Shown one piece after another: positions 41,293 through 49,830 of a stretch of 64,000 nucleotides of DNA. The stretch is from the NCBI GenBank assembly GCA_000806115.1, contig JWKQ01000002.1, positions 178,497 through 242,496 on the forward strand. Reading direction: 5' to 3'. Numbering within the stretch: position 1 is the stretch's first letter; each line of letters opens with the position of its first letter. The notes beneath the pieces are model-generated. The model made no database searches, was not told the DNA's origin, and worked only from the letters and a program-made list of their open reading frames with translations. The DNA comes from an archaeon GW2011_AR5 (GTDB lineage Archaea; Aenigmatarchaeota; Aenigmatarchaeia; GW2011-AR5). Both the position numbers and the translations under genes were made by a program.

Positions 41293-41362
41293 GGACTTTG
41301 AATATATGTCTTTTGTACAAAGTCCTTATTGTGAACTTTGACAAGCAAAGTTCTCAATATAA
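41293..41362 (+). repeat. Two-hairpin element, divergent copy 11
   Basis: GGACTTTG/CAAAGTCC followed directly by TTATTGTGAACTTTG/CAAAGTTCTCAATATAA (one T-T mismatch). The layout equals the family: short stem, spacer of almost zero, longer stem ending in ATATAA. Together with copy 10 this is what the 41027-41479 gap contains. Confidence 0.55.
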
Positions 41363-41479
41363 TGTTCTTTTTGGCTAGATTTTTTCCAAGAAAAAGTTCA
41401 AATGAATGATGTTAGAAAATCAGGACAGCTGTAACGATTTTGTTACAAAAACGGTTGTCCGGTAAAAAGGTGAATACAA

Positions 41480-43273
41480 ATGACAAAAGAAAAAATAGTA
41501 CCAGACACGAGCGTGCTTATATCGGGCATACTCACGGATCTGATAGAAAAAAAGGAAATCGGCGAAGCTGAGATAATAATCCCGGAGTTTGCGGTTGAGG
41601 AACTCCGCGCCCAGGCTTCGAAAGGGCGCGAGATAGGGTTCAAGGGCCTTGAGGAGATGAAGAAACTGAGGACTCTTTACGCAAACATAACCATGACAAA
41701 GTCGGGGCGCCGCCAGACATTCGAGGAAATCCAGCTTGCAAAGAGCGGGCGAATTGATGCCCTTATTATCGACGTGGCGCGCGAGCATGACGCCACGATA
41801 TACACGTCCGATTATGTTCAATACATGTTCGCCGAGGCTGAAGGGGTCAAGTCCCGCTATTTCAAGCCGTACGAGAAGAAAAGCAGCACGACGCTGAGCG
41901 ATATGATGACGCCGGATACGATGTCCCTCCATCTGAAGGAAGGCACCGTACCGGTTGCGAAGCGCGGAATGCCTGGAAAATTCGAGCTTGTCAGGCTTTC
42001 CGAAGAAAGAATGACAGCAGAACAACTTGAAACCATCATAAAAGAAATCATGGACGCCGCGCGTTACGAGGACGACTCGTTTGTGGAAGTTGGCGGATAT
42101 ACAGCTAGCGTCGTGCAACTGGGGAACATGAGAATCGCGATAGCCCGCCCTCCGTTCTCCGACGGCGTTGAGGTTACGGTTGTAAGGCCGATTGCAAAAC
42201 TGACTCTGGACGAGTACAAGCTTTCGGACAAGCTGAAACAGCGTTTGTCCAAGCGAGTGGACGGGATACTCGTGGCAGGACCCCCCGGCAGCGGAAAATC
42301 CACTTTCGCCGCGTCAATTGCAGAATTTTTTGAATCGCAGGGAAAGATAGTCAAGACCATGGAATCTCCGCGCGACCTGCAGGTTAAGCCGGAAATCACG
42401 CAGTATGCAAAACTGAAAGGCACGTTCGAGAACACGGCCGACATGCTGCTTCTCGTGAGACCCGACTACACGGTTTATGACGAGGTTCGCAAGACGAGCG
42501 ATTTCGAGATATTCGCCGACATGAGGCTTGCAGGAATAGGCATGCTTGGCGTTGTGCACGCCACGGAACCGATTGATGCAATACAGCGTTTCATCGGACG
42601 CGTGGAACTCGGCATGATACCGCACATAATAGACACGATAATCTACATCAAGGAAGGGCGCGTCGAGAAGGTGTATGTTCTATCCCTTGTTGTCCGCACG
42701 CCGACAGGAATGACAGAAGCAGACCTCGCTCGTCCTGTGGTGGAGGTGAAGAGCTTCGAGACCAACGCACTGGAGTATGAAATATACACGTATGGAGAGG
42801 AAAATGTGATTATTCCGGTCACGGCAGGCAAGGGCGAATCTGCACTTTCAAAACTCGCAAAGAAGCAGATATTGGCCGAGGTACGCCGCTTTGATCACAG
42901 CGCAGTCGTGGAGATTGCCGGCGAGAACAAGGCAATCGTGCGCGTGGAAAATGACGTGATTCCAAGGATAATAGGAAAGGGCGGCGAGAACATCAAAGCC
43001 CTGGAGGAGCGTCTTGGAATAAGCATAGAGATTTCCCCGAAAGTGGCCACGCTCGGCAAGGCGGTTGATTTTCACAACGAGGAGACAGGCGCGTATATAG
43101 TATTCACCGTTGAGGCGAAGCCCGGAAAAATCGTCAACTTTTACGTTGATGACGAATACCTGTTCTCGGCAACGCTTGGAAAGAACAGCCAGATAAAGGT
43201 TGCAAAAGACAGCGAGATGGGCAAGGAAGTGCTCCGCGCCGTGATAGGCGACAGGCTCAAGGTGTTCGTCTAG
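41480..43273 (+). CDS. PIN-domain ATPase with KH domain
   Basis: The 597 aa have an N-terminal PIN nuclease domain (KIVPDTSVLISGIL, acidic residues through TIYTSDYVQYMFA), a central VirB11/PilT-like ATPase (ILVAGPPGSGKSTFAASIAE Walker A; DEVRKTSDFEIFADMRLAG; MLGVVHATEP) and a C-terminal KH domain (VIPRIIGKGGENIKALEERL). This is a known conserved archaeal fusion, presumably RNA-acting. A preceding region rich in hairpins may be its leader. Confidence 0.92.
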   Translation: MTKEKIVPDTSVLISGILTDLIEKKEIGEAEIIIPEFAVEELRAQASKGREIGFKGLEEMKKLRTLYANITMTKSGRRQTFEEIQLAKSGRIDALIIDVAREHDATIYTSDYVQYMFAEAEGVKSRYFKPYEKKSSTTLSDMMTPDTMSLHLKEGTVPVAKRGMPGKFELVRLSEERMTAEQLETIIKEIMDAARYEDDSFVEVGGYTASVVQLGNMRIAIARPPFSDGVEVTVVRPIAKLTLDEYKLSDKLKQRLSKRVDGILVAGPPGSGKSTFAASIAEFFESQGKIVKTMESPRDLQVKPEITQYAKLKGTFENTADMLLLVRPDYTVYDEVRKTSDFEIFADMRLAGIGMLGVVHATEPIDAIQRFIGRVELGMIPHIIDTIIYIKEGRVEKVYVLSLVVRTPTGMTEADLARPVVEVKSFETNALEYEIYTYGEENVIIPVTAGKGESALSKLAKKQILAEVRRFDHSAVVEIAGENKAIVRVENDVIPRIIGKGGENIKALEERLGISIEISPKVATLGKAVDFHNEETGAYIVFTVEAKPGKIVNFYVDDEYLFSATLGKNSQIKVAKDSEMGKEVLRAVIGDRLKVFV

Positions 43274-43521
43274 CGCTTCTTTTTATGGCGTTGCCTCAGC
43301 GTCAAATCCAGCTCAATCAGCGTCATCGAGAGTATCGCTCCGTTGAGGAAAAGAAGCGGAAGATCCTTGATCTGGTAAGTGTAATATGTAAGAAAAGAAA
43401 GCCCGACAACGTATGCCAGTATGAATTTGATGTCTGGCACCTTCCCTTTCTTCCAGCCTTGGTAAGCCTCATATATCCAGGCGCCGAGGATGATAAAGCC
43501 GCCGATGAATCCGATTTCCAT
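43270..43521 (-). CDS. SemiSWEET-like membrane protein (83 aa)
   Basis: Three membrane helices in 83 aa: IGFIGGFIILGAWIYEAYQG, FILAYVVGLSFLTYYTYQ and LLFLNGAILSMTLIELDL, with WKKGKVPDIKF after the first, like the SemiSWEET/MtN3 half-transporter. The family's Pro-Gln pair is changed to YE. It is related in plan to the interrupted gene at 7314. It overlaps the end of the PIN-ATPase gene by 4 bases. Confidence 0.65.
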   Translation of the reverse strand: MEIGFIGGFIILGAWIYEAYQGWKKGKVPDIKFILAYVVGLSFLTYYTYQIKDLPLLFLNGAILSMTLIELDLTLRQRHKKKR

Positions 43522-43591
43522 AGGTAATGTATGTTATTAAGTTGTTTTTAACGATTTCCATTACAATTATGATACGTCCCTGACAACGACT

Positions 43592-43633
43592 GGCGCGAAT
43601 GTCTGACACCTATGGCGTCTATTTGTTCGCGCC
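43592..43633. repeat. Intergenic palindrome related to the coding palindrome
   Basis: GGCGCGAAT...TGACACCTATGGCGTC...TTCGCGCC: a long palindrome whose centre is one base away from the TGACGCC-N3-GGCGTC core found inside three genes. It lies 13 bases before tRNA-Arg. Confidence 0.5.
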
Positions 43634-43645
43634 TTTCGGTAACGA

Positions 43646-43854
43646 GTCCTCGTAAAGCTGCACGATATCCTGTATCTGTAGCCTTGAGGGAAGCTCAGCT
43701 TGGATAGAGCACCTGCCTCCTACAGGTATGGAGGTGAACAGAGTACTTTCGGCGGATTGTACGATGATGACATCATACCTGTGAGAAAGACTGACATGCA
43801 CAGCATGTCGTCCGGGTTAGCAGGGGGTCGCGCGTTCGAATCGCGCCGGGGACG
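43646..43854 (+). tRNA. tRNA-Arg(CCT) with two introns
   Basis: Exons 43646-43653, 43692-43722, 43819-43854. Mature: acceptor GTCCTCG/CGGGGAC, D arm GCTC-AGCTTGGATA-GAGC, anticodon arm CCTGC-CTCCTAA-GCAGG (CCT), T arm GCGCG-TTCGAAT-CGCGC. Intron 1 (38 nt) separates T8 from A9; its BHB pairs exon CCTC with intron GAGG, with bulges GTA and GAA. Intron 2 (96 nt) is at the canonical 37/38 site. Confidence 0.92.
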
Positions 43855-43871
43855 CTTTAAGAGCTTTTTCT

Positions 43872-44294
43872 TTGCCTAGAATTAGAAAGGTGTACAGAAT
43901 GTTGACATATGATGGGCATAGAGTAGTTGAAAAAGAAGTGGCAATGACGCCGCCGGAACAGGAACCTCCGATTCATATGTCTGTGAATGGCGTCAATGTT
44001 ACTGGGAGGGTTTATGCTACTGTTCTCGACCCTCCGGATGAAGTAATCTTGTACATGTCTCATAACGGCGCCAAAGATACCCGTACGCTTACCGGGACAC
44101 AAATACAGCGAAGCCGGGCATGCAGGGAACTGGGTATATTCTATAGGCCTGATGAATGCGGTTACGCAAAGATTGAGCCCAATAATGCTGAAACGGGAAG
44201 GCGCAGCAGGCATGTATTGGACGTTTTCAGCCATATGTCATATCTGCGGGACAAGTTCAGAGCCCGGCAAAAATCCAAAGAAGCCGCCGCTTGA
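43872..44294 (+). CDS. Unknown soluble protein (140 aa)
   Basis: Not recognised. The N-terminal half is beta-rich (KVYRMLTYDGHRVVEKEVAM; VNVTGRVYATVLDPPDEVIL), the C-terminal part basic and helical (RSRHVLDVFSHMSYLRDKFR). It overlaps the unused upstream part of the next frame by 4 bases and precedes the surface-protein operon. Confidence 0.55.
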   Translation: MPRIRKVYRMLTYDGHRVVEKEVAMTPPEQEPPIHMSVNGVNVTGRVYATVLDPPDEVILYMSHNGAKDTRTLTGTQIQRSRACRELGIFYRPDECGYAKIEPNNAETGRRSRHVLDVFSHMSYLRDKFRARQKSKEAAA

Positions 44295-44335
44295 TGAACA
44301 ATCTTTATATTCCGTCATGCCATAAGGATATCTTA

Positions 44336-45643
44336 ATGAGAGCACTCATAGCTGTTTTTGCGCTTGTACTTTTGGCCGGACCCGTCTTCGCAGTTGGCAA
44401 CGTGACAGTGACAGGCGCGGGACTGATGCCAAACAGTAATTTTACCAATTCCAACACTTCTGCCGTTTTTTTGAACCTGACATTCTCTGTCACGACGGAG
44501 ACAGGGAGCAGAATAGTCAATATTACCCAGCTGAATATAAGCCTCGGGAACGGCAGCACGACCGGCAACGTATCTGCGGTCGAACTTTACCTTTATAACG
44601 ACAGCACGGTAATCGGCAGCGCAATCATGAACCTTAACTCTACCGCTTTTAACGTCTCTATCCCGAATACCCTGGTTGTCAATTCTTCATCCAATGCAAG
44701 CATCATAGTCAGGTTCAACATTACATTCAACGCCACCACACGGCAGCTGATATCCGCAATCCTTGGCTCCGCTGCCGACGTACTGGTAAATGACGCCAGC
44801 AACGTCACTGTGGCGTCTGCAATATTGTCAAATGCCACCCAGTTGCAGAATATCCACGCAAACGTGACTGTCGAACCCAAGTTCGTTGACACCAATGCGA
44901 TAAATCAGACTATCGTCTATTTCATAACGCCCACGGGCAAAGACGGCTTAAACAGGACTGTGGTATGGATACCCTCGGGATACAACCTTACCAACATATC
45001 TACCGTCGAGGTGGACGGGTCCAACTCCACGGGCGGTGTAACTATCACCACGGCTTCCAATTATATCAATGTCACGATGACGTCGGCGACTGCGCAGAAG
45101 ATAAAGATATCCTTCAACGTGAACACGAGCGCGACTCGCGTGAGCAGCGCGGCATTTTCGGCATATATAGACGGCGGCAATCTTACAAACATTTCTTCTG
45201 AGCCGATACCTGCCGGCTCCGCCAACGTGACAACCCAGCAGCTGATTAACGTCTCCAATGTCGCTCTCGCCAAGGGGGCGGCCATAGTAAACGGAACGGA
45301 CTACTGGGAGTTCAATTTCACCGTCAATTTCACTGCCAATGTCACGGGAACCATACAGTTCAAGCTTACGAACTGGACGGACGCCTCCAGCCCCCCGGAC
45401 ACGATAAACCTCAACACCACGGGCGGTGTTTATTACGCAAGCCTTAGGAATAACTCGGCAAACTTTTCCGACCCAAACGCGAAATTCAACGTCACCAACG
45501 TTTACGGGGATATAGGGATAAACAGAACCGTGACTGACGGCTCTTCTGCAACGTTCATACTGCGCATGATAATACCGGCGGGTTCGGCGGTGTCCAGTAC
45601 TTGGGCTGCCACTTACAACTGGCTGTTCAGGACGCTTTATTAG
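44336..45643 (+). CDS. Secreted Asn/Thr-rich surface protein
   Basis: The start at 44336 gives a clear Sec signal (MRALIAVFALVLLAGPVFAV, cleavage near A19). The remaining ~415 aa are beta-rich and full of N-glycosylation sequons (for example NFTNSNTS, NITQLNIS, NVTVEP). No C-terminal membrane anchor is visible. It is probably a cell-surface or S-layer-associated glycoprotein. The window also holds two glycosyltransferases far downstream. Confidence 0.75.
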   Translation: MRALIAVFALVLLAGPVFAVGNVTVTGAGLMPNSNFTNSNTSAVFLNLTFSVTTETGSRIVNITQLNISLGNGSTTGNVSAVELYLYNDSTVIGSAIMNLNSTAFNVSIPNTLVVNSSSNASIIVRFNITFNATTRQLISAILGSAADVLVNDASNVTVASAILSNATQLQNIHANVTVEPKFVDTNAINQTIVYFITPTGKDGLNRTVVWIPSGYNLTNISTVEVDGSNSTGGVTITTASNYINVTMTSATAQKIKISFNVNTSATRVSSAAFSAYIDGGNLTNISSEPIPAGSANVTTQQLINVSNVALAKGAAIVNGTDYWEFNFTVNFTANVTGTIQFKLTNWTDASSPPDTINLNTTGGVYYASLRNNSANFSDPNAKFNVTNVYGDIGINRTVTDGSSATFILRMIIPAGSAVSSTWAATYNWLFRTLY

Positions 45644-45700
45644 TGATATTATGAAAACAAGGCTACTTACCGCGACTGGCCTGATGAAGGGTGATTAGCA

Positions 45701-46909
45701 ATGGCTAATCGTCTAGTTATCGGACTTATTTTCCTGCTCATTTCCTTCCCCGCATTTGCTGAGACAACCGGCGTAATAAATTTCAGTTTTGTGAATGTCT
45801 CTGTCCTGACCGGACTTGCCGGGTACACTGTCAATCTGTGCAACACAACCTCAGGCTGCCTTGGACATACGTGCTTTCTGGATTATGATAATTTCAGCAG
45901 CGGATTCAGCTATGGATGGTGCAATTCCAGCGTCATAACCAGCTGCTTCCACAACAACAGCGAATATTCCACAGGAACGAACATATGCGTCACTAACCTG
46001 ACGACAAGATCCTGCAGCTCAGGAACATGGCAGGGAATTGCGAACTGCAGCTCCGGCCAGACGTGCCCGTCGACAGCCGGCTTCCCTGGCAACTGCACCA
46101 CCAGCAGCTCAAGCAGCAGTTCCAGCAGCAGCGGCTCGAGCTCCAGCACGAACACGTCCAGCAAGGCGTCGTCGATTATCTTCACTTCATACCCGCTGAG
46201 TTTCGAGATTGTTCAGGGAGAATCGACAACCAGGGTTGTGATTGTCCAGAACAACGGCAATACAACATTATATAATATTACACTCTCCTCGTCCTCCACC
46301 TGGTTGTCTGTCCGGCCCGTCAAGTGGAATCAGAGTGTAAAAAACAATGAAACCGCGTTCACGCTGAACATCTCCATACCGGCTGATGCCGCCGTCAAGG
46401 CGCATACTGTTACGCTTGAGGTTACGACTCACAACGCATCGCTCAAAGCCGGCAAATCTTTTGACATAACAGTCAAGCCGAGCAACAAAACCGTGCAGGA
46501 ACAAATTTTTCCAGACTATGACAGGTACCTTGAGATACTGGCAGAGCTTGAGACAACCGTAAGTTCGCTCGGTGCATCAGGTGCAAACGTCGAAGAAGTG
46601 CAGGCATTACTGCTGAATGCAAGGAGCAAGCTGTCACAGGCCAACCAGTCTCTTGAGTCGAAAGATTATTTTACAGCCCAGCAGCTTCTTGGCGACGCAA
46701 AAGGACTGCTTGACGCCGCGTCGACGCAGGCTGCGTCAATATCAATACCGGGCTCCGTCCCCGTTGTTCCGGCGGACTTCACTTTGATGATAATAATAGC
46801 GGTAATCGCGGGAGTCATAGTGTTCGTAGTTTACCTCCTGCTGCCGCCCGGAAAATCCAAGCCCGCTTCAAGCTTTTTTGAAAAGTCGGGCGAAAAGAAA
46901 AAGAAATGA
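45701..46909 (+). CDS. Membrane-anchored surface protein
   Basis: The 402 aa have a signal peptide (RLVIGLIFLLISFPAFAET), a cysteine-rich module with many NxS/T sites (residues ~25-130), a poly-Ser stretch, an Ig/CARDB-like beta domain (~155-265), a helical hairpin (RYLEILAELETTVSSLGASG) and a C-terminal membrane helix (FTLMIIIAVIAGVIVFVVYL) with a basic tail. The stop overlaps the next start (ATGA). It is probably part of an envelope complex. Confidence 0.75.
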   Translation: MANRLVIGLIFLLISFPAFAETTGVINFSFVNVSVLTGLAGYTVNLCNTTSGCLGHTCFLDYDNFSSGFSYGWCNSSVITSCFHNNSEYSTGTNICVTNLTTRSCSSGTWQGIANCSSGQTCPSTAGFPGNCTTSSSSSSSSSSGSSSSTNTSSKASSIIFTSYPLSFEIVQGESTTRVVIVQNNGNTTLYNITLSSSSTWLSVRPVKWNQSVKNNETAFTLNISIPADAAVKAHTVTLEVTTHNASLKAGKSFDITVKPSNKTVQEQIFPDYDRYLEILAELETTVSSLGASGANVEEVQALLLNARSKLSQANQSLESKDYFTAQQLLGDAKGLLDAASTQAASISIPGSVPVVPADFTLMIIIAVIAGVIVFVVYLLLPPGKSKPASSFFEKSGEKKKK

Positions 46910-47709
46910 GATATATGGCATTGAATAATAATGAGAAAAAAGCCGTTCTGCTGGCGTCGGCTTCTTTCATTGCATCGCTTCTTTTCCTGAAATTCAGCGG
47001 CTTTTCTGTCTCGTCAATCGTGAATTTCTACAACCATATAATCAAGTCGGTCATCTTTTCAGCGTCGACGGATACGATATCAGCAGTGGGGCTTCTCCTT
47101 AACCCCTTTGTTCTTGTTTTTGCATCGCTTGTATTTCTTGCGCTTGCAATTTCAGTGCTGGCGTCTTTCGGCACTCAAAAATCCGGGAATATCTCGGGAA
47201 TTATAGGGGGAATTGCCGCAGTTGTCATGTTCTCTTCAATAGCAGGCATATTTCTGGCAGTAGCCGTTTTTTTCTGCTCCTTCGCGCCGCGTTTCTCTTC
47301 CATGTACTCAAGGGAAATGAAGAAATGGGTGAAGTTTAGGACAGGCTCCAATACTGCAGGAAAAGTCCTGCTGGTTTTCAACATTCTCATTGCATTAGGG
47401 ATATTTTCTTCAGTCCTCGCTTATCAGGCAGATTACGAAGCGTCCTTCAAAAATGAAATGAGGGATTCTGTAAAAGCGCTGGCCCTCTCCCTGCCGGGCG
47501 CGTCAGGAATGTCGTCCGAGATGTTGAATGAACGGGTGGAATATACAACGAATTCCCTGACGAACTCGGAGTTTTTCGGGGCATACATAACATGGCTGCC
47601 CGTGTCGGCAGCTTTTACTGCATGGGTCATACTTGAATTCCTGAGGAATCTTGTGCTCACGAATATTGCCGGACTGTTTGCTCGCTTGATGATGAGGGGG
47701 CGGGTTTAA
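46906..47709 (+). CDS. Polytopic membrane protein
   Basis: The 267 aa have about six membrane segments, including KAVLLASASFIASLLFLKF, LLLNPFVLVFASLVFLALAI, IIGGIAAVVMFSSIAGIFLA and KVLLVFNILIALGIFSSVLA. Family not recognised. It overlaps the surface-protein stop, so the two are coupled. Confidence 0.7.
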   Translation: MRYMALNNNEKKAVLLASASFIASLLFLKFSGFSVSSIVNFYNHIIKSVIFSASTDTISAVGLLLNPFVLVFASLVFLALAISVLASFGTQKSGNISGIIGGIAAVVMFSSIAGIFLAVAVFFCSFAPRFSSMYSREMKKWVKFRTGSNTAGKVLLVFNILIALGIFSSVLAYQADYEASFKNEMRDSVKALALSLPGASGMSSEMLNERVEYTTNSLTNSEFFGAYITWLPVSAAFTAWVILEFLRNLVLTNIAGLFARLMMRGRV

Positions 47710-47713
47710 AAAT

Positions 47714-48157
47714 ATGTCCGATAAGTTAAGCCAGATGAAAGAGAAGTTCAGCCCTGACATGATTATGAAGTACGCATGGGCGGCGCTGATAGTTGTTGTT
47801 ATAATTGTACTTGTAGTGGTGATAATCCTGCCCGGTACGGAATCAAAGTCGACGTGTTCCGGTTTCCAGTATTTCGTATTCCTTAACCAGAAGATGACGG
47901 AAGACGGCTATTCTATAGAACTGCTCAACGGGGTTGGCGACATAAGGATCCGAAGCGCAACCGTTGACGGGCTGAATATAGGCATTTCAACTATTGATGT
48001 ACCATCGGGCGAGAAGTTCATTTTGACGTCAGCGCATGATCCTACAGTCAGGCGGGCTGACGAAACATTCAGCTCGAGAGTTTCAGTGCTTTATGACGTC
48101 GTGAACGGGATAGATAACAACAGGGATTCTGCCGCGTGCACAGGCAGGGTGCAGTGA
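47714..48157 (+). CDS. Membrane-anchored extracytoplasmic protein
   Basis: The 147 aa have a basic cytoplasmic N-terminus, one membrane helix (YAWAALIVVVIIVLVVVIIL, ~17-38) and a ~105-aa beta-rich outer domain with two cysteines. It is last of four genes (44336-48157) on the same strand. Not recognised. Confidence 0.65.
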   Translation: MSDKLSQMKEKFSPDMIMKYAWAALIVVVIIVLVVVIILPGTESKSTCSGFQYFVFLNQKMTEDGYSIELLNGVGDIRIRSATVDGLNIGISTIDVPSGEKFILTSAHDPTVRRADETFSSRVSVLYDVVNGIDNNRDSAACTGRVQ

Positions 48158-48159
48158 TT

Positions 48160-48256
48160 TATAGTTAACCAAGCAAGTAAACAGAATATTATAGCTTGGT
48201 TCACCATATGTGACCAGCTTATGTAATACCGAAATATTAAGCTGGTCGGCTTTAAA
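48160..48256 (+). repeat. Two-hairpin dispersed element, copy 12
   Basis: TATAGTTAACCAAGC.../GCTTGGTTCAC and GACCAGCTT/AAGCTGGTC then GGCTTTA. Its nearest relative is copy 1 (minus orientation). It lies between the surface operon and the HTH gene at 48338. Confidence 0.78.
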
Positions 48257-48337
48257 GCCTGTGATGAAATCACAGTTGATTAAAATCTTGAAAAACCCTG
48301 GGTTTTCGGGACGCCGATCAACAGAGTTGAATTGAGC

Positions 48338-48697
48338 ATGAAAACTGTTTGTGAAGTCGTTGTTCAGGACATTCTTCCTACGCTGCGCGCGGCAATAGCC
48401 AAGGAACTGATTGCGGGATACAACCTGAACCAGGGCGAAGTTGCAAAGCTTCTGGACGTGAGCCAGCCAGCCGTGTCCCAGTACCTTCGCCAGCTTCGCG
48501 GAAAGAGCGATTTTCTCGAGGACAAAACCGTGAAGAACGAAATAAAAGAGCTTGCAGGCAGGCTGCATGAAAAACAGATAAGCCAGGCTGAGCTTTCCAC
48601 CAAGATGTGCCACATATCGAAACTGATAATCGATAACAAGCTGATAAAAACCGAGAAATTCCACAATGTTGAAGGCTGCATAGTGTGCAAGCCTTAG
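48338..48697 (+). CDS. HTH regulator with C-terminal cysteines
   Basis: The 119 aa (start MKTVCEVVVQ) have a helix-turn-helix at ~25-50 (YNLNQGEVAKLLDVSQPAVSQ) followed by a helical domain and the end VEGCIVCKP. This is a common archaeal small-regulator architecture, in which the Cys may bind metal or sense redox. It overlaps the convergent GNAT gene by 4 bases. Confidence 0.8.
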   Translation: MKTVCEVVVQDILPTLRAAIAKELIAGYNLNQGEVAKLLDVSQPAVSQYLRQLRGKSDFLEDKTVKNEIKELAGRLHEKQISQAELSTKMCHISKLIIDNKLIKTEKFHNVEGCIVCKP

Positions 48698-49179
48698 ACA
48701 GTTTTTTCCATAAAAATTGATGCAGTTCCATGGGACTTGCCTTCACGGGCTCTCTCGAAACCGTTTTTCTCATAGTAATCTGCCAGGAATCCATTGGCTT
48801 TCACCACTTCAAGGCGGAGATATTTTATCCCGTTTTTCCCTGCTTCTGTTTCAGCGGCATGTAGAATCTTTGTTCCGATATCTTTCCCGCTAAACCGCCT
48901 GGGTACAGCCAGCCTGCATACGTACCATGCATTGTCATCATTCCAGAGGTCAGGCGGATAATAATCAGGTTTGTTTCTGAGCAAAGTAACTGTCCCGACA
49001 ATGTAGTTGCCCATGCTGAAGAAATAGACTTCGCCTTTTTCTATTTCTAATCTGAACCTGTAAGAAGGATAGGGAGGATCCCACTGGTCAATGCCCTTGG
49101 ATTTCAGCCATTCAGAACACTCAGCTATAATTCCATATAATTTATCAAATTCTTTTTCAGTCGCCTGCTGCATTTTCAT
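48694..49179 (-). CDS. GNAT-family acetyltransferase
   Basis: The 161 aa start MKMQQATEKEFDKLYGIIAE. VCRLAVPRRFSGKDIGTKIL is the acetyl-CoA loop (a weaker RxxGxG), then RLEVVKANGFLADYYEKNGF. Substrate unknown. It is the second GNAT in the window, not closely similar to 38034-38540. Confidence 0.85.
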   Translation of the reverse strand: MKMQQATEKEFDKLYGIIAECSEWLKSKGIDQWDPPYPSYRFRLEIEKGEVYFFSMGNYIVGTVTLLRNKPDYYPPDLWNDDNAWYVCRLAVPRRFSGKDIGTKILHAAETEAGKNGIKYLRLEVVKANGFLADYYEKNGFERAREGKSHGTASIFMEKTV

Positions 49180-49185
49180 TATAAT

Positions 49186-49776
49186 TCAGATTTTCGAGAT
49201 CTCAATTTTTCCAAGGGTTTTCTTGACACTTGCCATTTCATGTTCTTCCAGTATTTTTGCCCATTCCTCGATCTGGACTTCATGAACGCCAAGCTTTCTC
49301 GCGGCATCGTCCGCACGAATCTTGCCCGTCTTGCTGATCATCTCGAAAAGGCTGTCTATTGTCTTGCCGTGACTCCTGCTCGAAACGTCTATAATTGTAT
49401 CTTTCAATTCGTCGATAGGGTTTTTCTTGGCGGGTTTTTCTTTTTGCTCTTTCAGCTCGACAAACCCTTCTTTCGCCAGCAGCTGTACAAAATCTACATT
49501 TTCCTTTATCTTGCCCGAGGCGGGCTTGACCAGCTTCTCATTGATTTCGAACGCAAGATCCGGCACCGGCACTCTCTTCAGCATCTTCTTGTGCCTCTCT
49601 ACGAGAAAATCCCTCTCGCTCCTGAGCTGAACGTTTTCCCTCTGGAGTCTTAGTATTATATCATTCAGGGATTTTACGGTTTCGTTCATCCTCTGGAGAT
49701 TTTGCTCCACCTTCCTCTCCATTTCGCGGATGTCTTTTTCCAGCCTGCCAACCTTGTCATCCTTGCTGTCAAACAT
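49186..49776 (-). CDS. Coiled-coil protein with C-terminal winged helix
   Basis: The 196 aa have residues ~5-65 as coiled coil (VGRLEKDIREMERKVEQNLQ), a middle linker and a C-terminal helix-turn-helix (GKIRADDAARKLGVHEVQIE; WAKILEEHEMASVKKTLGK). It is divergent from the isomerase gene. It resembles archaeal coiled-coil/HTH proteins of unknown role. Confidence 0.7.
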   Translation of the reverse strand: MFDSKDDKVGRLEKDIREMERKVEQNLQRMNETVKSLNDIILRLQRENVQLRSERDFLVERHKKMLKRVPVPDLAFEINEKLVKPASGKIKENVDFVQLLAKEGFVELKEQKEKPAKKNPIDELKDTIIDVSSRSHGKTIDSLFEMISKTGKIRADDAARKLGVHEVQIEEWAKILEEHEMASVKKTLGKIEISKI

Positions 49777-49830
49777 GTGCTAAATGATGGCTCAAACGTT
49801 TTTATAGTGAATCAGGAGCATAGTAAATGC

